From Xylaria sp. FL1777 (lineage: Eukaryota; Ascomycota; Sordariomycetes; Xylariales; Xylariaceae), in contig MU400510.1 in assembly GCA_022578965.1 (NCBI GenBank), positions 124,001-188,000 of the forward strand: 64,000 bases of DNA. Direction: 5' to 3'. Below the pieces are notes generated by a model that was given only the letters and a program-made list of their open reading frames with translations, was not told the DNA's origin and ran no database searches. Positions 11,358 through 22,950 of this stretch are shown one piece after another (position 1 is the first letter of the stretch; every line of letters begins with the position of its first letter). The translations under genes and the position numbers were made by a program.

Positions 11358-13208
11358 ATGTCTGTAGACGTCGACTTTCCTCTTCACCCCCCTAAGTTCC
11401 ATGATGTGAATCCAACTCATTCTACGCGGCTGGAAGGAAATGCATCTACTCCCAATTTTTTGAAAGGGTTGCCGGTCGGAATTCCCTCCCATGACATCGC
11501 CCCGTTGAATTTCACCATATACCAAAATGTTATCGACGGAGAGCTATCCCGAACAGACCTAACACGACACTCTGTTAATCCTGCCACCCTAGAGGCCAAC
11601 CCAGAGGTGCCAGTATGTACACAAAGCGACGTTGACAGAGCCGTCGCGGCCGCCCAAGATGCGGCGGAGCCCTGGGCCGAAGTGCCCTGGTCGGAGCGTA
11701 TGAAGGCAATCGAGGCATTCGCCGACGCGTTGGAGGCTCACTTAGTCGCGTTCGCTCATCTACAAGTCCGCGAAATGGGCGCCACTGTGAGTTCCGCATA
11801 CATCCCCTATAACCTCAGCTCGGAATTTGCGACCAAGTAGCTAAGCTGTTACATGTCATAGCTTGCCATGGCTCTATCAGATATCCAGTGGGCCGTGAGT
11901 CTATTACGCGACATTTGCAAGTTCTCCCGTAAGTAGTTCTCAATACTTCTTGTCTTTCTCTCCTTCTTTTATAGTTGTCGTCTGCCTCATGTTCTTGAAG
12001 AGCACCTCGAGCTTCTAGAATTCCGCGATCACACTAGGTATGACGAAGGATCAACCACTAACTGTGGACGTCGCATATTGTAGTCCCCGAAAATGTGATC
12101 GAAGAAACCCAGGAGCGCCGCGTGGTCGAGCGCTACAGACCCATCGGAGTTACCGTTGGGATAGTCCCCTGGAACGCCCCCGCGGTGCTGGCCGCTTTCA
12201 AAATCGCCCCGGCGCTGCTGACGGGAAACACGCTTATCCTCAAGCCGTCGCCCTTTGCGCCCTACAGCGTTCTCAAGATGGCGGAGCTGGGCCTCCGGTT
12301 CTTCCCCCGCGGGGTCCTCCAGGCCCTGAGCGGCGACGATGATCTCGGGCCCTGGTTGACTGCCCACCCTGGCATCGGCAAGGTCAGCTTCACTGGCTCG
12401 TGTGCGACCGGGAAAAAGGTCATGCAGGCCTGCAGCGCGCATATGAAGCGCATCTCGGCGGAGCTCGGTGGTAACGATCCTGCTATCGTCTGCGAGGATG
12501 TGGACCCGGAGATTGTAGGCGAGAAGATCGCGACGGTCGCGTTGCTGAGATCTGGCCAGTTCTGTCTGGCGGTGAAGAGGGTTTACGTGCATGAGTCAGT
12601 CTACGATGCCGTGCTTGCTGGGATCGTCAAGTATGTCGAGAGTGCGAGGGTTGGAAACGGGTTCGACGAGGGTGTCGTAGTTGGTCCTATTGCTAATCGT
12701 CCGCAATATGAGCGGGTAAAGAACCTACTTACCAATATCGAAGAGACAAAGCTAGAGGTCGTGCCGAGAGATGGCCAGTCGCTCGAAGGGCTGAACGGCT
12801 TCTTCATCCGTCCTATTGTGGTTAAGAACCCACCAGATGAGGCAAGGGCGGTAGTTGAAGAAGCATTTGGTACGTGTTTCGCACAAGTCGAAAGAGCCAA
12901 GTTAGCACTAACATTTCGTAGGACCTATCATACCCGTTATGAAGTGGTCGGATGAAGCGGACGTGATCCAGCGAGCTAACAACACCGACTACGGTCTCGG
13001 TGCTTCCGTGTGGTCGAGAGATCCCGTCCAGGCGGGCCGAATTGCCAATAGGCTGCAGGCTGGAAACATATGGATTAACGCTCATGGCGAACTCCAGGCA
13101 TCGACGGTGTTCCCAGGTCATAAGCACAGCGGGATCGGATCGGAACTAGGAATCGAGGGTTTGAAGGGCTGGTGCAACATCCAGGCTATGTACACGAGGC
13201 CATCGTGA
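11358..13208 (+). CDS. NAD(P)+-dependent aldehyde dehydrogenase
   Basis: Four exons (11358-11786, 11862-11928, 12084-12869, 12922-13208) join to 522 residues. The cofactor region shows IVPWNAP, KPSPFAPYS and FTGSCATGKKVM. The general base lies in ELGG (Glu about 292). The catalytic cysteine lies in GQFCLA (Cys about 326), 34 residues later, as in typical ALDHs. The second exon is only 67 nt, and its donor GTAAGT joins to the acceptor at 12083 to restore the family segment FSLPENVIEETQER. The enzyme oxidises an aldehyde to the acid using NAD+ or NADP+, most likely in the cytosol. The substrate is unknown. It lies downstream of the Zn2Cys6 gene in the same orientation and may belong to the same accessory block. 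Confidence 0.92.
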
Positions 13209-14580
13209 TATATAATTTTTTCTTGTAGTAATTGCGATTGTTGGTGTTCGAACATCTGGTTATAGCGACTGGATATAGACGCTAAGGGTATTCCTATAGG
13301 AACATCAAGATACTCAGTTCTCTACGCCTTGTAAATAGAGATGTTGTGGTAAATATATACTCACCCTTTCCCCATATATACTCCATCTCGTTGTAGCTAT
13401 GTGAACATCTTGAGAAGTTTAGACTGAGGCCGTAATATTATACTTGTGCCAGGCGGCACGGTTGTTTTTGTGCCGCCTGGCACAAGTCTCATATTGAAGA
13501 GCTTTAAACTACGTGTACCAATTTGCCTTATACATGTGTGTGTGTGTGTATACGTACCTATGTACCTCGACTTGGGTACATGTATGGAAGTATCTGTGGA
13601 AAATAGATGGATTGCAGAGGTAAGTATCTTGTCCCACAGAGATACATGTAGGTCGTACAAACCAACACAGGCATCCAATGGGGGCCTGGGAATTCCTCCC
13701 AACTTTCCCGTTTCAGAACATCCAAGTTGTGACTGCCAGCTCAGATACCTGACTACCTACCTATCTACAAAGTAACCCGGCAACAAGACTGGAACAGTGC
13801 ATCTCACCTCATATCTACCTCCTCCCATCTCTCGTCCCTCGTCTTCTCTTCTTACCCATAAGTTTGCATCACCGATAGTCACAAGCATGGACTCCCTATG
13901 ACACCCAGCACACTTATTCTCCACGCCGTGACCTACGTTGATACCACCTTTTGCATCTTGTCTCTACAGCTCTCGTAAGAAACACAACTTCACACCGAAA
14001 CCCGGAGCCGCAGCCCTGACCCTTATCTCATGATCGTCCATATGTACGATGCTCATATTTTACCTGCCCTGGAATCTAGGCACACACACTTGTACTCCCT
14101 CACAGTAGCCGTTGTGACTAGGGTATCTCGAGCTTCCTTAGGCCAGCGGGCGCCGTCAACCATTTCAACGCCAACTCTCCCAGCCGCAGTTGTCACCCAC
14201 CCTGTCTAAACCACATTGGGGTTCTTGATTTGTGCTACAAGGCACTGTTCTCACCACGTACACTGGAAAAGCTGGGACAACGCAGCGATCCTGGTCTTGT
14301 AAAAAGGATCCAGTGTAGGTTTTTCTGCTTCCTCTGATCGCTGTTTATCAGCATATAGTCCTGATCGTCTTGCTCAGCGGACTAACCTTCTCATCCTAGA
14401 CCCTCGGATAAGCCTGTTAACCACCTGTTACCTAAGACTATATCAGTATCAGCGATCATTGGTTGTCAGTCGTGTCGCCAGGCTTGGCCAGTAATCCGCT
14501 TGGTCAATATTGGATAGGTGTTAGTCAGACGGACTTGGAGCTTAGAGCAATACACGATTGTTTAGTGCAGAACAGGGACA
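13209..14580. other. Intergenic region with hairpin and GT repeat
   Basis: No gene is seen in these 1.4 kb. They include the strong inverted repeat at 13442-13487, a short (GT)n/TA run near 13535-13550, and a pyrimidine-rich stretch near 13800-13850 that may be the promoter of the next gene. Confidence 0.4.
13442..13487. repeat. Perfect 18-bp inverted repeat (hairpin)
   Basis: ACTTGTGCCAGGCGGCAC at 13442-13459 is repeated as its exact reverse complement at 13470-13487, with a 10-nt spacer rich in T and G. The repeat lies about 230 bp after the aldehyde dehydrogenase stop codon. It would form an 18-bp stem with 10-nt loop in RNA or cruciform DNA. I see no matching terminal repeats of a mobile element around it. 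Confidence 0.9.
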
Positions 14581-15800
14581 ATGCCGGGCTTTTATGAGCT
14601 AAGAATGCTACGTGTCTTCGAGCAATATGAGTTGCCTGACAATGCCCGAGCGATGTTCAAAGCTTTTGAAGAATTCCAGACGGCTAGACTCGACGAGGGC
14701 TCTCTAGGTCGCCTGGTTCGACTGTCGCCCAATAACCGATCAGCCCTCGTGAACACCATGGTGAAGTGGTATAACTCTTGTTTCCATCTACTTTCTTCCT
14801 GCATCTCTTTCCACTGCTGCTGACTACAATTGTAGCGCAGGCATCATGAAGGACAAGCCCAAGGAGAGCAAATACTGTCTAGACATCATCACGAGCTGTG
14901 GCAATATGCTCGAGATTGCCGACAAACGAACTCAAGATGCTGGGTTTCCTGGATTTCTCAAGCTCCCAAGAGAGATACGTAACCGTATCTATGATATCTA
15001 TCTCGACAACACCGTCGGTGCACCCTACATTATTCCATACCCCAAAAGAGGCAGGTGTTCTTGTGCGCCGCATGAGCCACCTCAATACACGAGATTTATA
15101 GAGATGCATATGGAACTCGGTTTCACGTCTAAGCAAGTCAGTAATGAATTATTTACTTGCTTCTATCGCAAACGAGTACGTGTATTTGAGGACTCTGTGG
15201 TATGATGCCAGAATTTTAACTGCTTGACTCTCAGATGTTCCATTTCCCCTGCGCCTGTGAGATGAACTACCACCTGACGAACAATGCGCTTCTCAAATCT
15301 TTAATGGTGCGTGTTATGTTCCACTGGTGCGGTGAGCGCGCGCACGGTAAGTTATTATTGTGGTTGTTTTCTTCTCTGTTTGGTTGTTTTGGCAGCCTCT
15401 GGGACCAAAAAGAAATCTTTAAAGCTTCCGGCACTCCAAAAATCTGAAGATTGCACTCAGTACAACACAACTAACCTGTAGGGGTGTAGAGGGCATCCGT
15501 CAATTGCAGGAGATGAGACAGCTTGAGGTGATGGCTGTTGCGGTATCCAAGGCTACCTCTCGACACCTCACGACTCGCGAGAATGAGATCCGCGAATTCT
15601 TTGGCGCCAAACGCACCTCCAACGGAAACCTCACCGAATCCCTGGGCTGGGATGAATTGCTTGAAATTCGTGGTTTGAAGCGGGTCACAGTTGAGCACAT
15701 CGACAAACGTAAGGCGGAACGACGCACCGACAGCGACCGAAAATGTCTTGAGAATATGCTGAAAGCCTACTTATTGCGTCCTGCCGGGAATGCCCATTAA
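14581..15800 (+). CDS. F-box-like / LPREIRN-motif hypothetical protein
   Basis: Four exons (14581-14768, 14836-15175, 15235-15346, 15490-15800) join in frame to 316 residues. Residues 103-118 read FLKLPREIRNRIYDIY, the short leucine-proline helix motif typical of a very large set of fungal F-box-like or 2EXR-type proteins. Such proteins often have no assigned role. The rest has scattered cysteines (GRCSCAPHE) and a basic C-terminal helix. No catalytic motif or membrane segment is visible. The four-exon model is my reconstruction; the acceptor of the last exon (ending GTGTAG) is the least certain junction. Function is unknown. Confidence 0.7.
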
Positions 15801-18309
15801 GGAGATGGGACGAACGGACAGTCCAGAATCAATGCAACAAATGCGGGCAGACATCTATTGACTTGATTCTTTGAACATTGTTTAACGCCTAAGAGGCAAT
15901 AACATAACGAAAATTAGATGGTAGGAGGTCTAAAGAACTTAGACTGCTTCTGCAGAGGCGCGGGTTCTGATCTTAGGAGTGAATAGACAAACAAACATGA
16001 AATGAAGGATATCAACAGTTTATATTGCGTTGCTTTTCTTCTAGTTGCAAGTCAAGGCAAGCCACCAAAGCACACACCTCTTTATGCACAGGTGGAAAAT
16101 GTACTATATAGATAGATAGCCTATCTAATCCACAGTACACAAGCAATTCAATTACTACATAATGCTAGCACATGCTAAGTGAATGAATAATGCAACAAAG
16201 CGGATCTGTAGAATAGAGCAAGTGTCTTTCAGCATAGCGAAAGACAGGTGAAAAGGGGGACAGAAAAATTATGTCCGCATGCTAATCCCTTGTTCTAGAA
16301 TTATTCCATGCGGGAAGATATGCAGCAAGCTTGCGCTCTGCGGAAGGGTGGGGGGAGACAACTTGAAGGCAGCAATGTGACTGGTTGGTTTATCTAAGCC
16401 CGTGGTATAATTTTCTTAGGTTTCCCTAAATTTTTTTTCAACTTATTTAGGTGGTATGCAGAAACCAGCTGTTATTATTTAATTGTACATCTCTGCAGGC
16501 TTACACGTGTTGCAAGGCAAGAGGCGGGTGGAGAGACAAGGCAAGATTTACTCAGGCAAGGAGATATTTTTGGGTCCCAGCCCTAATACATCCCAACCGT
16601 GCCCAGCTACTGAGGTATCTCGGTGTAAGTAAGGTATGGGGATATTGAAGATCTCCAGCTTTGACGTTTGTGGATCCGTATATTAATAATATATTGCGCT
16701 GAAGCTATGGACAGGCAAACGGGTTCTCCGAATTAGAGAACTGCCGTCCTCTTCTGCCGAATGAATACTTGAGTCAAGTAATAGGCAATCAACTACTACT
16801 CAAAACCAACACGGTTGCTCAAAGTGAGGAACCAGAGATGTAGGTAATGTTTATGAACAAACCCCCTCATCATCATGGCGTTTGGAAGATGCGGGCAGCG
16901 CAGACATGCATGGACGACCCTGAAACACACCAGTAATCGGGCTTTGCGAGTGGTCTTATCTTTACTTCCCCTAGTTTAAACTCAGTTGTGTTTGATGAGG
17001 CAAGAGGGCTTGGCGATATGCCCGGAAGACTATTGGTATCTCCCTGGAGAAGGTTTACACCAACGAGGAACGCGAAAGTCAAAAAAATAAAGTTCTATCG
17101 TGACGGACGGGACCGAGCGACAGCTGGAGCGGAAAAGGAAGTTTCGAAGAAGTTTCGACGACGCTTTGCAATGCATACACTAAGACATGAAGGGTTTTTT
17201 TTCTTCTCTCTTAGTCTAGTAATACTTACATAGATGGGTGCCCACCAGCCGACTCATTGCAGGAACTCCTGCAACTAGATTTCGATTTTTGGGTTTTTGG
17301 CTTTGGAGTTTGGGGCTCTTGCTGGGGAAAAGAGGTGGGGGAAAGGGAACTACGGCATCTGTCGGTCCATCAACCGGTCTTGGCCCTGCCTTTCCCCGGG
17401 TAGTGTCCGGGTCTTGGGACCTGCTATGTCTCGGCGGTTCTTTGCCGGTACTTGGCGTGCCAATAAAGGGTGTAATAGGTACTATGGATGGTTGAAAATT
17501 GTTTCATTGTGGTCGTGACCAATGTAGTACGTTATAATAAATGATTCCTCTTTCAGCAAGCAAAATCAACGATGGTAGGCGTGGCGCGTAACCAATAATA
17601 AGAGGCGGCGTATATGTTTTCCCCTGGACCAATTCGTCATCGCGAAAACTTGTACAGCGATCCAAGCCTTTGGACCCGGCTAGAAGCCCGGCCACCCCGC
17701 GAGCTCACGCTGAACCATGGTACTGTACGTGCACTAGACTACCCTCCCTACCGCCGATGATGGTGGGTGGTGGATGGCAGGTGGTGTGGATTACCGCATC
17801 TCCGCAGGCAGAAACTTAGGTAACAAGTTAAGCAGGTCAGGCCTATAAAATTTGGAGAATCCCCCGCGGTAGCGCCACTGTTGGCGTGAACCGGTAACGG
17901 CGTATGCTGTGGCGCTCTTTGCCGATCATTTTTCCCGTTTGCCTTTTGACTTGACGCCGCCCGTCAGGAGACTTAGAGTTTACTTTGAGTTTATCCCTAA
18001 GGTCAGTCAGTCTAACACCCGCTCGACTACTTTTTAAGACCGCCGCCTCCTCCCTCATATTCGTTCTTACCATAATTCTACAACAACAACGGTTCTACAC
18101 TAGGTTATTAGACCCCTCGTTGCTGTTGACTACGGGCTCGTTCTACGGGGTTGATGGTGTACCGCTTGTCAGAGCCGGAATAAAGCCCCGTCAACGGTCG
18201 TCCCGTCAACGCTCGTCCCGCCTACATTAACGGGTGGAACAATTACTACACGCGAGATCTACTACGCTATATTTAACCCTGCGAAGAGTGAACCACGACG
18301 TCAAGCACC
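15801..18309. other. Gene-free region, 2.5 kb
   Basis: No supported gene. A short tandem duplication of about 15 bp (CCCGTCAACGGTCGT, second copy with one change) lies at 18187-18216, upstream of the next gene. Short GATA runs occur near 16107-16120. Confidence 0.4.
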
Positions 18310-18912
18310 ATGAGCATCGGCAAGTGGAAGTGGCCTGGCAGCCGAAAGCAATCGACAGCGAGCGCGGGGAACATCAACACAGCGACGGCCTCATCGTCCT
18401 CCTCAACAAGCAGAACGTCAACACCAGCCAGCCCGGCAAGCACTGGCGGCAACAGCAGCAGAAGCAGCAAGACGTCGCTGTCGTCGTCGCCCTTCTCGTG
18501 GTTCCGATCACCACACCGGCTCAAGGCGAGAAAATCCACCATCTCCCGCGACGACCCGGCCTACGCGCGCCTACACAAGCCCTTCACGCCACAGAACCTC
18601 GAGCACCAGAAGGTGCTGAGCGCCTTCGAGTGGAACTTCGGCGGCAACGATGACGATAACGGTGATAATGCCGATGGTTGCCGGCGCCGGCGCCGGCAGA
18701 GCAGTCTTAGCATCAGCCCCTGCGCCACGCGGAACAACACCGTCGACGACTACCCGCATGAAAGCGATTACGGCCGCGCGCCGGACGAGCAGTTCGGTCG
18801 CGACCACAAGCTGCCGCTCCGAGGTCCCGAGGACGCGCTCAGCGGCTCGCTCGCCCGCCTCTCCATGCGAGAGGGCCCTGGCGAGGGCTATGATCGGGCG
18901 GATGCTGCATGA
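18310..18912 (+). CDS. Serine-rich hypothetical protein
   Basis: A single-exon frame of 200 residues. Residues 15-60 are mostly Ser/Thr and likely disordered. A short SPFSWFRSPHR segment follows. A clearly structured motif, KPFTPQNLEHQKVLSAFEWNF, lies at 91-111. An acidic Asp/Asn run, a basic run and a charged tail follow. I associate the central motif with small uncharacterised proteins of filamentous ascomycetes, but I cannot name a function. No membrane or signal segment is seen. The coding strand is supported by that motif and by strong GC bias at third codon positions. Confidence 0.65.
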   Translation: MSIGKWKWPGSRKQSTASAGNINTATASSSSSTSRTSTPASPASTGGNSSRSSKTSLSSSPFSWFRSPHRLKARKSTISRDDPAYARLHKPFTPQNLEHQKVLSAFEWNFGGNDDDNGDNADGCRRRRRQSSLSISPCATRNNTVDDYPHESDYGRAPDEQFGRDHKLPLRGPEDALSGSLARLSMREGPGEGYDRADAA

Positions 18913-20949
18913 TTTCGAGGGAATAATTTGTACGATTTGACGACTTAACTTAAAAAAAAGAATTAATTGGGCTGTATGGTACGGATATCTGTTAGAATAC
19001 CGCAGCCAAGCTTTCGGACTAGCTGGCTGGATACCTTTTTTTCAGAATATTACAGGCCCTTGGGTCTGGAATAATTTTTTTTTCTTCTTTTTAGAATATT
19101 GCATTGGGGTTCGGTCAAAAAGGAGCATTACGCCTGGGAGGCTGGTTTCTACGGGGGGCGTTATATTTTTGGGGGGGGACGGAATCGAGGCGCCTGGACA
19201 CCAATGTTCGCTCAGCGAGACGCTGTAGCTTTGGACTCCGGCTATCCTCCTCGGAATTGCACGGGGATGGAATTGTATCTACTGCTATCTATGGCTTGCC
19301 CTGGGGACCCAGGGAATCGGCCGTGTAGCTCTACCTATCTGTCTAGGTATTTCTGTAAATAGGTGCAGGGAGGCAACGATGCACGTTGCGAAAAGTGGAC
19401 AAGTACTTGAAAATAAGATACATCAAGTATAAATAATCGAGAAAAACGGCCTCAGAATTTTCAGTGTATGAATTACTCTCCGGGGACTTGTCCCCTCGTT
19501 CTATACGTAAATAACTCATCATTGGCCAATGTGCGAAGAGTAACTAGATTTAAAAATGAATGCGACAATAGTTACCTACCCGGCACTACCGGTGTTCTCT
19601 TTTGTTGCTGTAGAGAGGTCAATGACCTCGATGGATGCCTAGCGAATCAAAGAGAGAGAAAAAGGGTTGATGATATTTGAAGGCTACATCGCTTCACGGA
19701 TCTGGGCCTGCGAATCTGGATACAAAGCTGCACTCGCTTGCTTCGGTAACCACTAAAAATGCAACGGAAGAGATCGTGCAGTAGAGCCGGACATCCAACT
19801 AGTCCTAGGTCATATGCAGAGCCTGCAGGGAGATCTACCGACCTGGAAAATTCTGCCTTCACTGCTCTGCTTTGTCTAGGTAGAACTCGAGCAAATCCCG
19901 GGGAGCGCGTCGCGAGCGCAGAAACAATTCGCGCGATCGTGCTGGGTAGGTATTCCGTGTTCTGAGCGGCGGCATACCACGTAACGATCCGAATACAACT
20001 AAATCTTCGAACCAGTCATGTTCAGAAGATAGTATTTTTGCGGTATTTCGCGGTGGAAAGCAATACGCTGGTAGTGTGGTTACGCAAAGAAGATTTTTCT
20101 CTTTACGCTACAGGGAAGAAAAAATAAGCTGCAAGGCCCGGACGGGCCTAAAAATGCTGTGAAGGAAATGGCGACCAGGGTAGTCAACCCCAACCTTCGT
20201 ATGTATAGTGGGCTTAAAGAGCGGTACATTTGCCGTAAATATACGGCTCCTATATTTAAACGTTCTGTAAAAGTTAAGGAATGGTTGCCGTTAACTTTTA
20301 TGTACCGTTACATGATCTTAAACGTTTTAAGCTAGTTAAACAGCAAATATAAATATAAGCTGTTTTTTTTCAATTGGACTTTATATAAAATATATTTCAA
20401 AAGAAAGGTAGTTGCAACCTTACTTACTAAGAAGGCTGCACGGCTGTACGCTATATGCTGTGGGCTGTGGGTTATATGGGCTATGGGCTGTAGGCTATAA
20501 AGGCTAAATTGGAGCGCTCCAAAATCTCAAATTTCTCGCGCGTTTTAAACTTCTCGCGCTTCCCGTACGGAGCAGCATATATATGTACCGTTTAGTATGA
20601 AGAGCTGCTCTTATTAAGAACGTTTCAAAAATAGAGCGTTTTTTCTACTGAGCGGTATATTTACGGCCTACTTTTTATCAACGAAATATTTACGGCTATC
20701 CTGGACCAGCCAATACCAGCTAAGAAGTGTATAGTTTTTGTCATGGAAGCGTAAGGATTGTACTTTGGCCAAAAACGCTGGAAAAACTGATCAATGCCGA
20801 TGTAATCATTTCCTTTTGCTTTTCTCTATACCATTTTTATTGCATGCTCCATCTCCATTTTCCCATGCGTGACGTAGTGCGGTTATATCATTAGAGTCGT
20901 TAACATCGTGAGCAACGTTGAAGTTCTACCTGAGACCGCTGTGAACAAT
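18913..20949. other. AT-rich intergenic region with repeat debris
   Basis: About 2 kb without a gene. It becomes strongly AT-rich after 20200 and contains the inverted-repeat element described separately. The TA-rich composition is compatible with repeat-induced point mutation, though that needs dinucleotide counting. Confidence 0.45.
20215..20695. mobile_element. Degenerate MITE-like inverted-repeat element
   Basis: GCCGTAAATATACGGCTC at 20232-20249 recurs on the other strand at 20650-20667 with one mismatch. Further in, AAACGTTCT at about 20259 is mirrored near 20614-20625. Additional ATATTTACGGC copies lie just outside the right arm. The interior has a 14-bp palindrome (TTGGAGCGCTCCAA, 20509-20522) and an irregular GGGCTGT/GGCTATA tandem stretch (about 20450-20505). 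There is no coding capacity. The layout suits a short non-autonomous DNA element decayed by mutation. Target-site duplications were not identified. Confidence 0.5.
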
Positions 20950-21935
20950 CTAGTCTTCGTGCGTGACGGCCATATCCAGCACCTCAACTCGTCCCTGACC
21001 CTTGGTCTCATTCCCTACAAAGTCGGAAAGCCCCTTGAAAGCGCCTGGTTCGACGAACCCAACGACTTCCCACTCTGACCCCACGACATCTTGCTGTTCC
21101 ACCTGCTCTACGTAGCTCAATATCTTATCCTTTACTGTGCCCGGAGCCTTATGCTCCTCATTTGCATCTCCACTCTTGGCCGCTGCTGGCGCCTTGACAG
21201 CTTGCTTGAGCACATTTGTTGAGCATGTGATACGGAGTCGCATCCGCGCCCTTGCGACGGGGATTGGTTGGTAGGTGATCAATGCCTTCATAGCTTCAAG
21301 AGCCTGACTCTTGGCACTCTTGGTCGTGACAACGCCTGTCCAGTTATGTTCCCTAGCCTTTGGCTTTGGCTCGACAGCTTCGCCTGTTGCAGACGTCCCT
21401 GTGCCCCCTGTCGCCGCGCCCTTATCCCCCTGATGTGCCTGCGAGCTTAACATGTCGAGGGCTTTCTCGATCATCCCTGTGGTATAGACCCGCTTCGTGC
21501 GGGGATCGACTAGTTTGCTTGCGACGATGCTGATGACCTCGTTGTGGACTCGATCCATCTGGGCAGCCCGCTCCTTTTCCCCGACCTGCAGCTCGCCTTT
21601 GTTCAGGATTTCGAGGATGATATCGTTGACGGGTTTGTCCTTGCCGAATGCCTTCGCGAGTTCGGCGGCCGGGGCGGTCTGGCCTTTCGAAACGTTGAGG
21701 AATACATTGGGGATCTGAAGAACTTCGTCGAGGTCCTTTTCGATGCCTGATCGCCACTCCAGCACCTTGTTCTTGTAGCAGGCAATCTCGAAGCGCTTCT
21801 TTCCTTTCTTTAGACGCACAAGCGACACGTTTGTCAGCTTTATCTGGTTGGACGGCTGGTTGATCTGGCGCGACCTTTTAAATGGCGTGGTGAGTTAGTT
21901 GGCGCATGTCGAAGCATCGGGCTGTAAACTTACAT
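20950..21935 (-). CDS. sdo1: Ribosome maturation protein SDO1/SBDS
   Basis: The protein (308 residues) begins MSRQINQPSNQIKLTNVSLV and continues with KKGKKRFEIACYKNKVLEWR, the hallmark of the SBDS family. The N-terminal FYSH domain, a central helical domain and a C-terminal domain follow. SDO1 works with the GTPase Efl1 to release eIF6/Tif6 from pre-60S subunits in the cytoplasm. The second exon is 21874-20950. The start codon is split: AT lies at 21935-21934, then a 59-bp intron (GTAAGT...AAAAG, 21933-21875), and the G opens exon two. Without that intron no in-frame ATG precedes the conserved N-terminus. The Ala/Lys-rich insert between the second and third domains makes it longer than the roughly 250-residue yeast protein. 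Confidence 0.93.
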
Positions 21936-22950
21936 TTTGGACTTGTGATCTGCAATCAAGAGACTGAATTATACTGTAGATATGGTAGAGTATGTAAAAT
22001 ACACTCTTGACTATTCACGTCGTGAGATCAAGAGTCAGGTTGTTTTGTATAAAAATTGACCAGTTGCTCTTGCGCTCCGCTCAGTTGTGTAAGTTAGGTA
22101 CGTATGGGCATGTAAGTACTCCATTGCAGGTATGACTAACAAGTTTACATCGTTCTTTTTCACACTAGACGCTCCCACCTACCTGTTGGGCATCTAGATT
22201 TCCTTGAAGAGGGGAAGTCCTCTTACTCCATCCTGTGTCATATAGATACATAGGACCATGAATAGAAAGAGCTGCAGCTTCTCCAATAGAAATGTCACGA
22301 GGATAGGGCGCCTAGTCTAGAATAAAGAAGAAAAAAAAAAATACCTCTTCACTAAGTACTGCCTTATATGAGGAATGCTAACTAGGTAGGTATAGGTACC
22401 TGCTAAGTATCTCAGCTGACTCACAACTGAGCTAGGGTAGAGTAGGCTATGACGCTTATCGTACCGCGGGCCCCTCCTTTATCAGGCACGCGATGCTGTG
22501 CCAGCTCAAAGCTGCTTGCATTGTGTCTTGCGTGTCCCTCGTGCCTTGCCCGTGTAATTAGTTCCAGATAAGGAAGGTTCCTTGCTAGCGCATCTGCTCC
22601 ATACCTCGCTGAAAACAACTGCGGTTTCCGTCGCTATCTGATAAGCAATGACTTGGCTCTGTCCCAGCCCCAAGGTTGGCCAGACAATGCCGTCTACTCT
22701 ATTCTTGGCTGCCAGTCGGGTCCTCACAGCTACCCCGGACAGACCCGGACATCGGGGCTTAGTTTCGTCATTCGACACTACCTTTAGCTAGCCTAGGTAA
22801 ATACCTACCCTGAAACTCCTTCCGGCCATCTATCTTCCTGGTAGTCTTCCTCCTCTCCATCATTTTATCACTATCATCCATCCTCTACCCATTCATCATA
22901 TTTTTCATCCCCTTTCTTCCACTAGTATCTCTCTGTAGCAGCTACCCACC
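21936..22950. promoter_or_regulatory. Divergent intergenic region, sdo1 / cpyA
   Basis: About 1 kb between divergent start codons. It contains a TAGGTATAGGTACC-type run near 22383-22402 and a pyrimidine-rich stretch just ahead of the carboxypeptidase (about 22840-22935) that probably marks the transcription start region. Confidence 0.45.

Noticed and set aside
11929..12083. Extra coding exon in the aldehyde dehydrogenase (reading LPHVLEEHLELLEF)
   Set aside because: It needs a weak GTAGTT donor and gives a non-family insertion; treating the stretch as one 155-bp intron restores the family sequence exactly.
12029..12592. 187-codon minus-strand frame
   Set aside because: Antisense shadow of the GC-rich aldehyde dehydrogenase exon.
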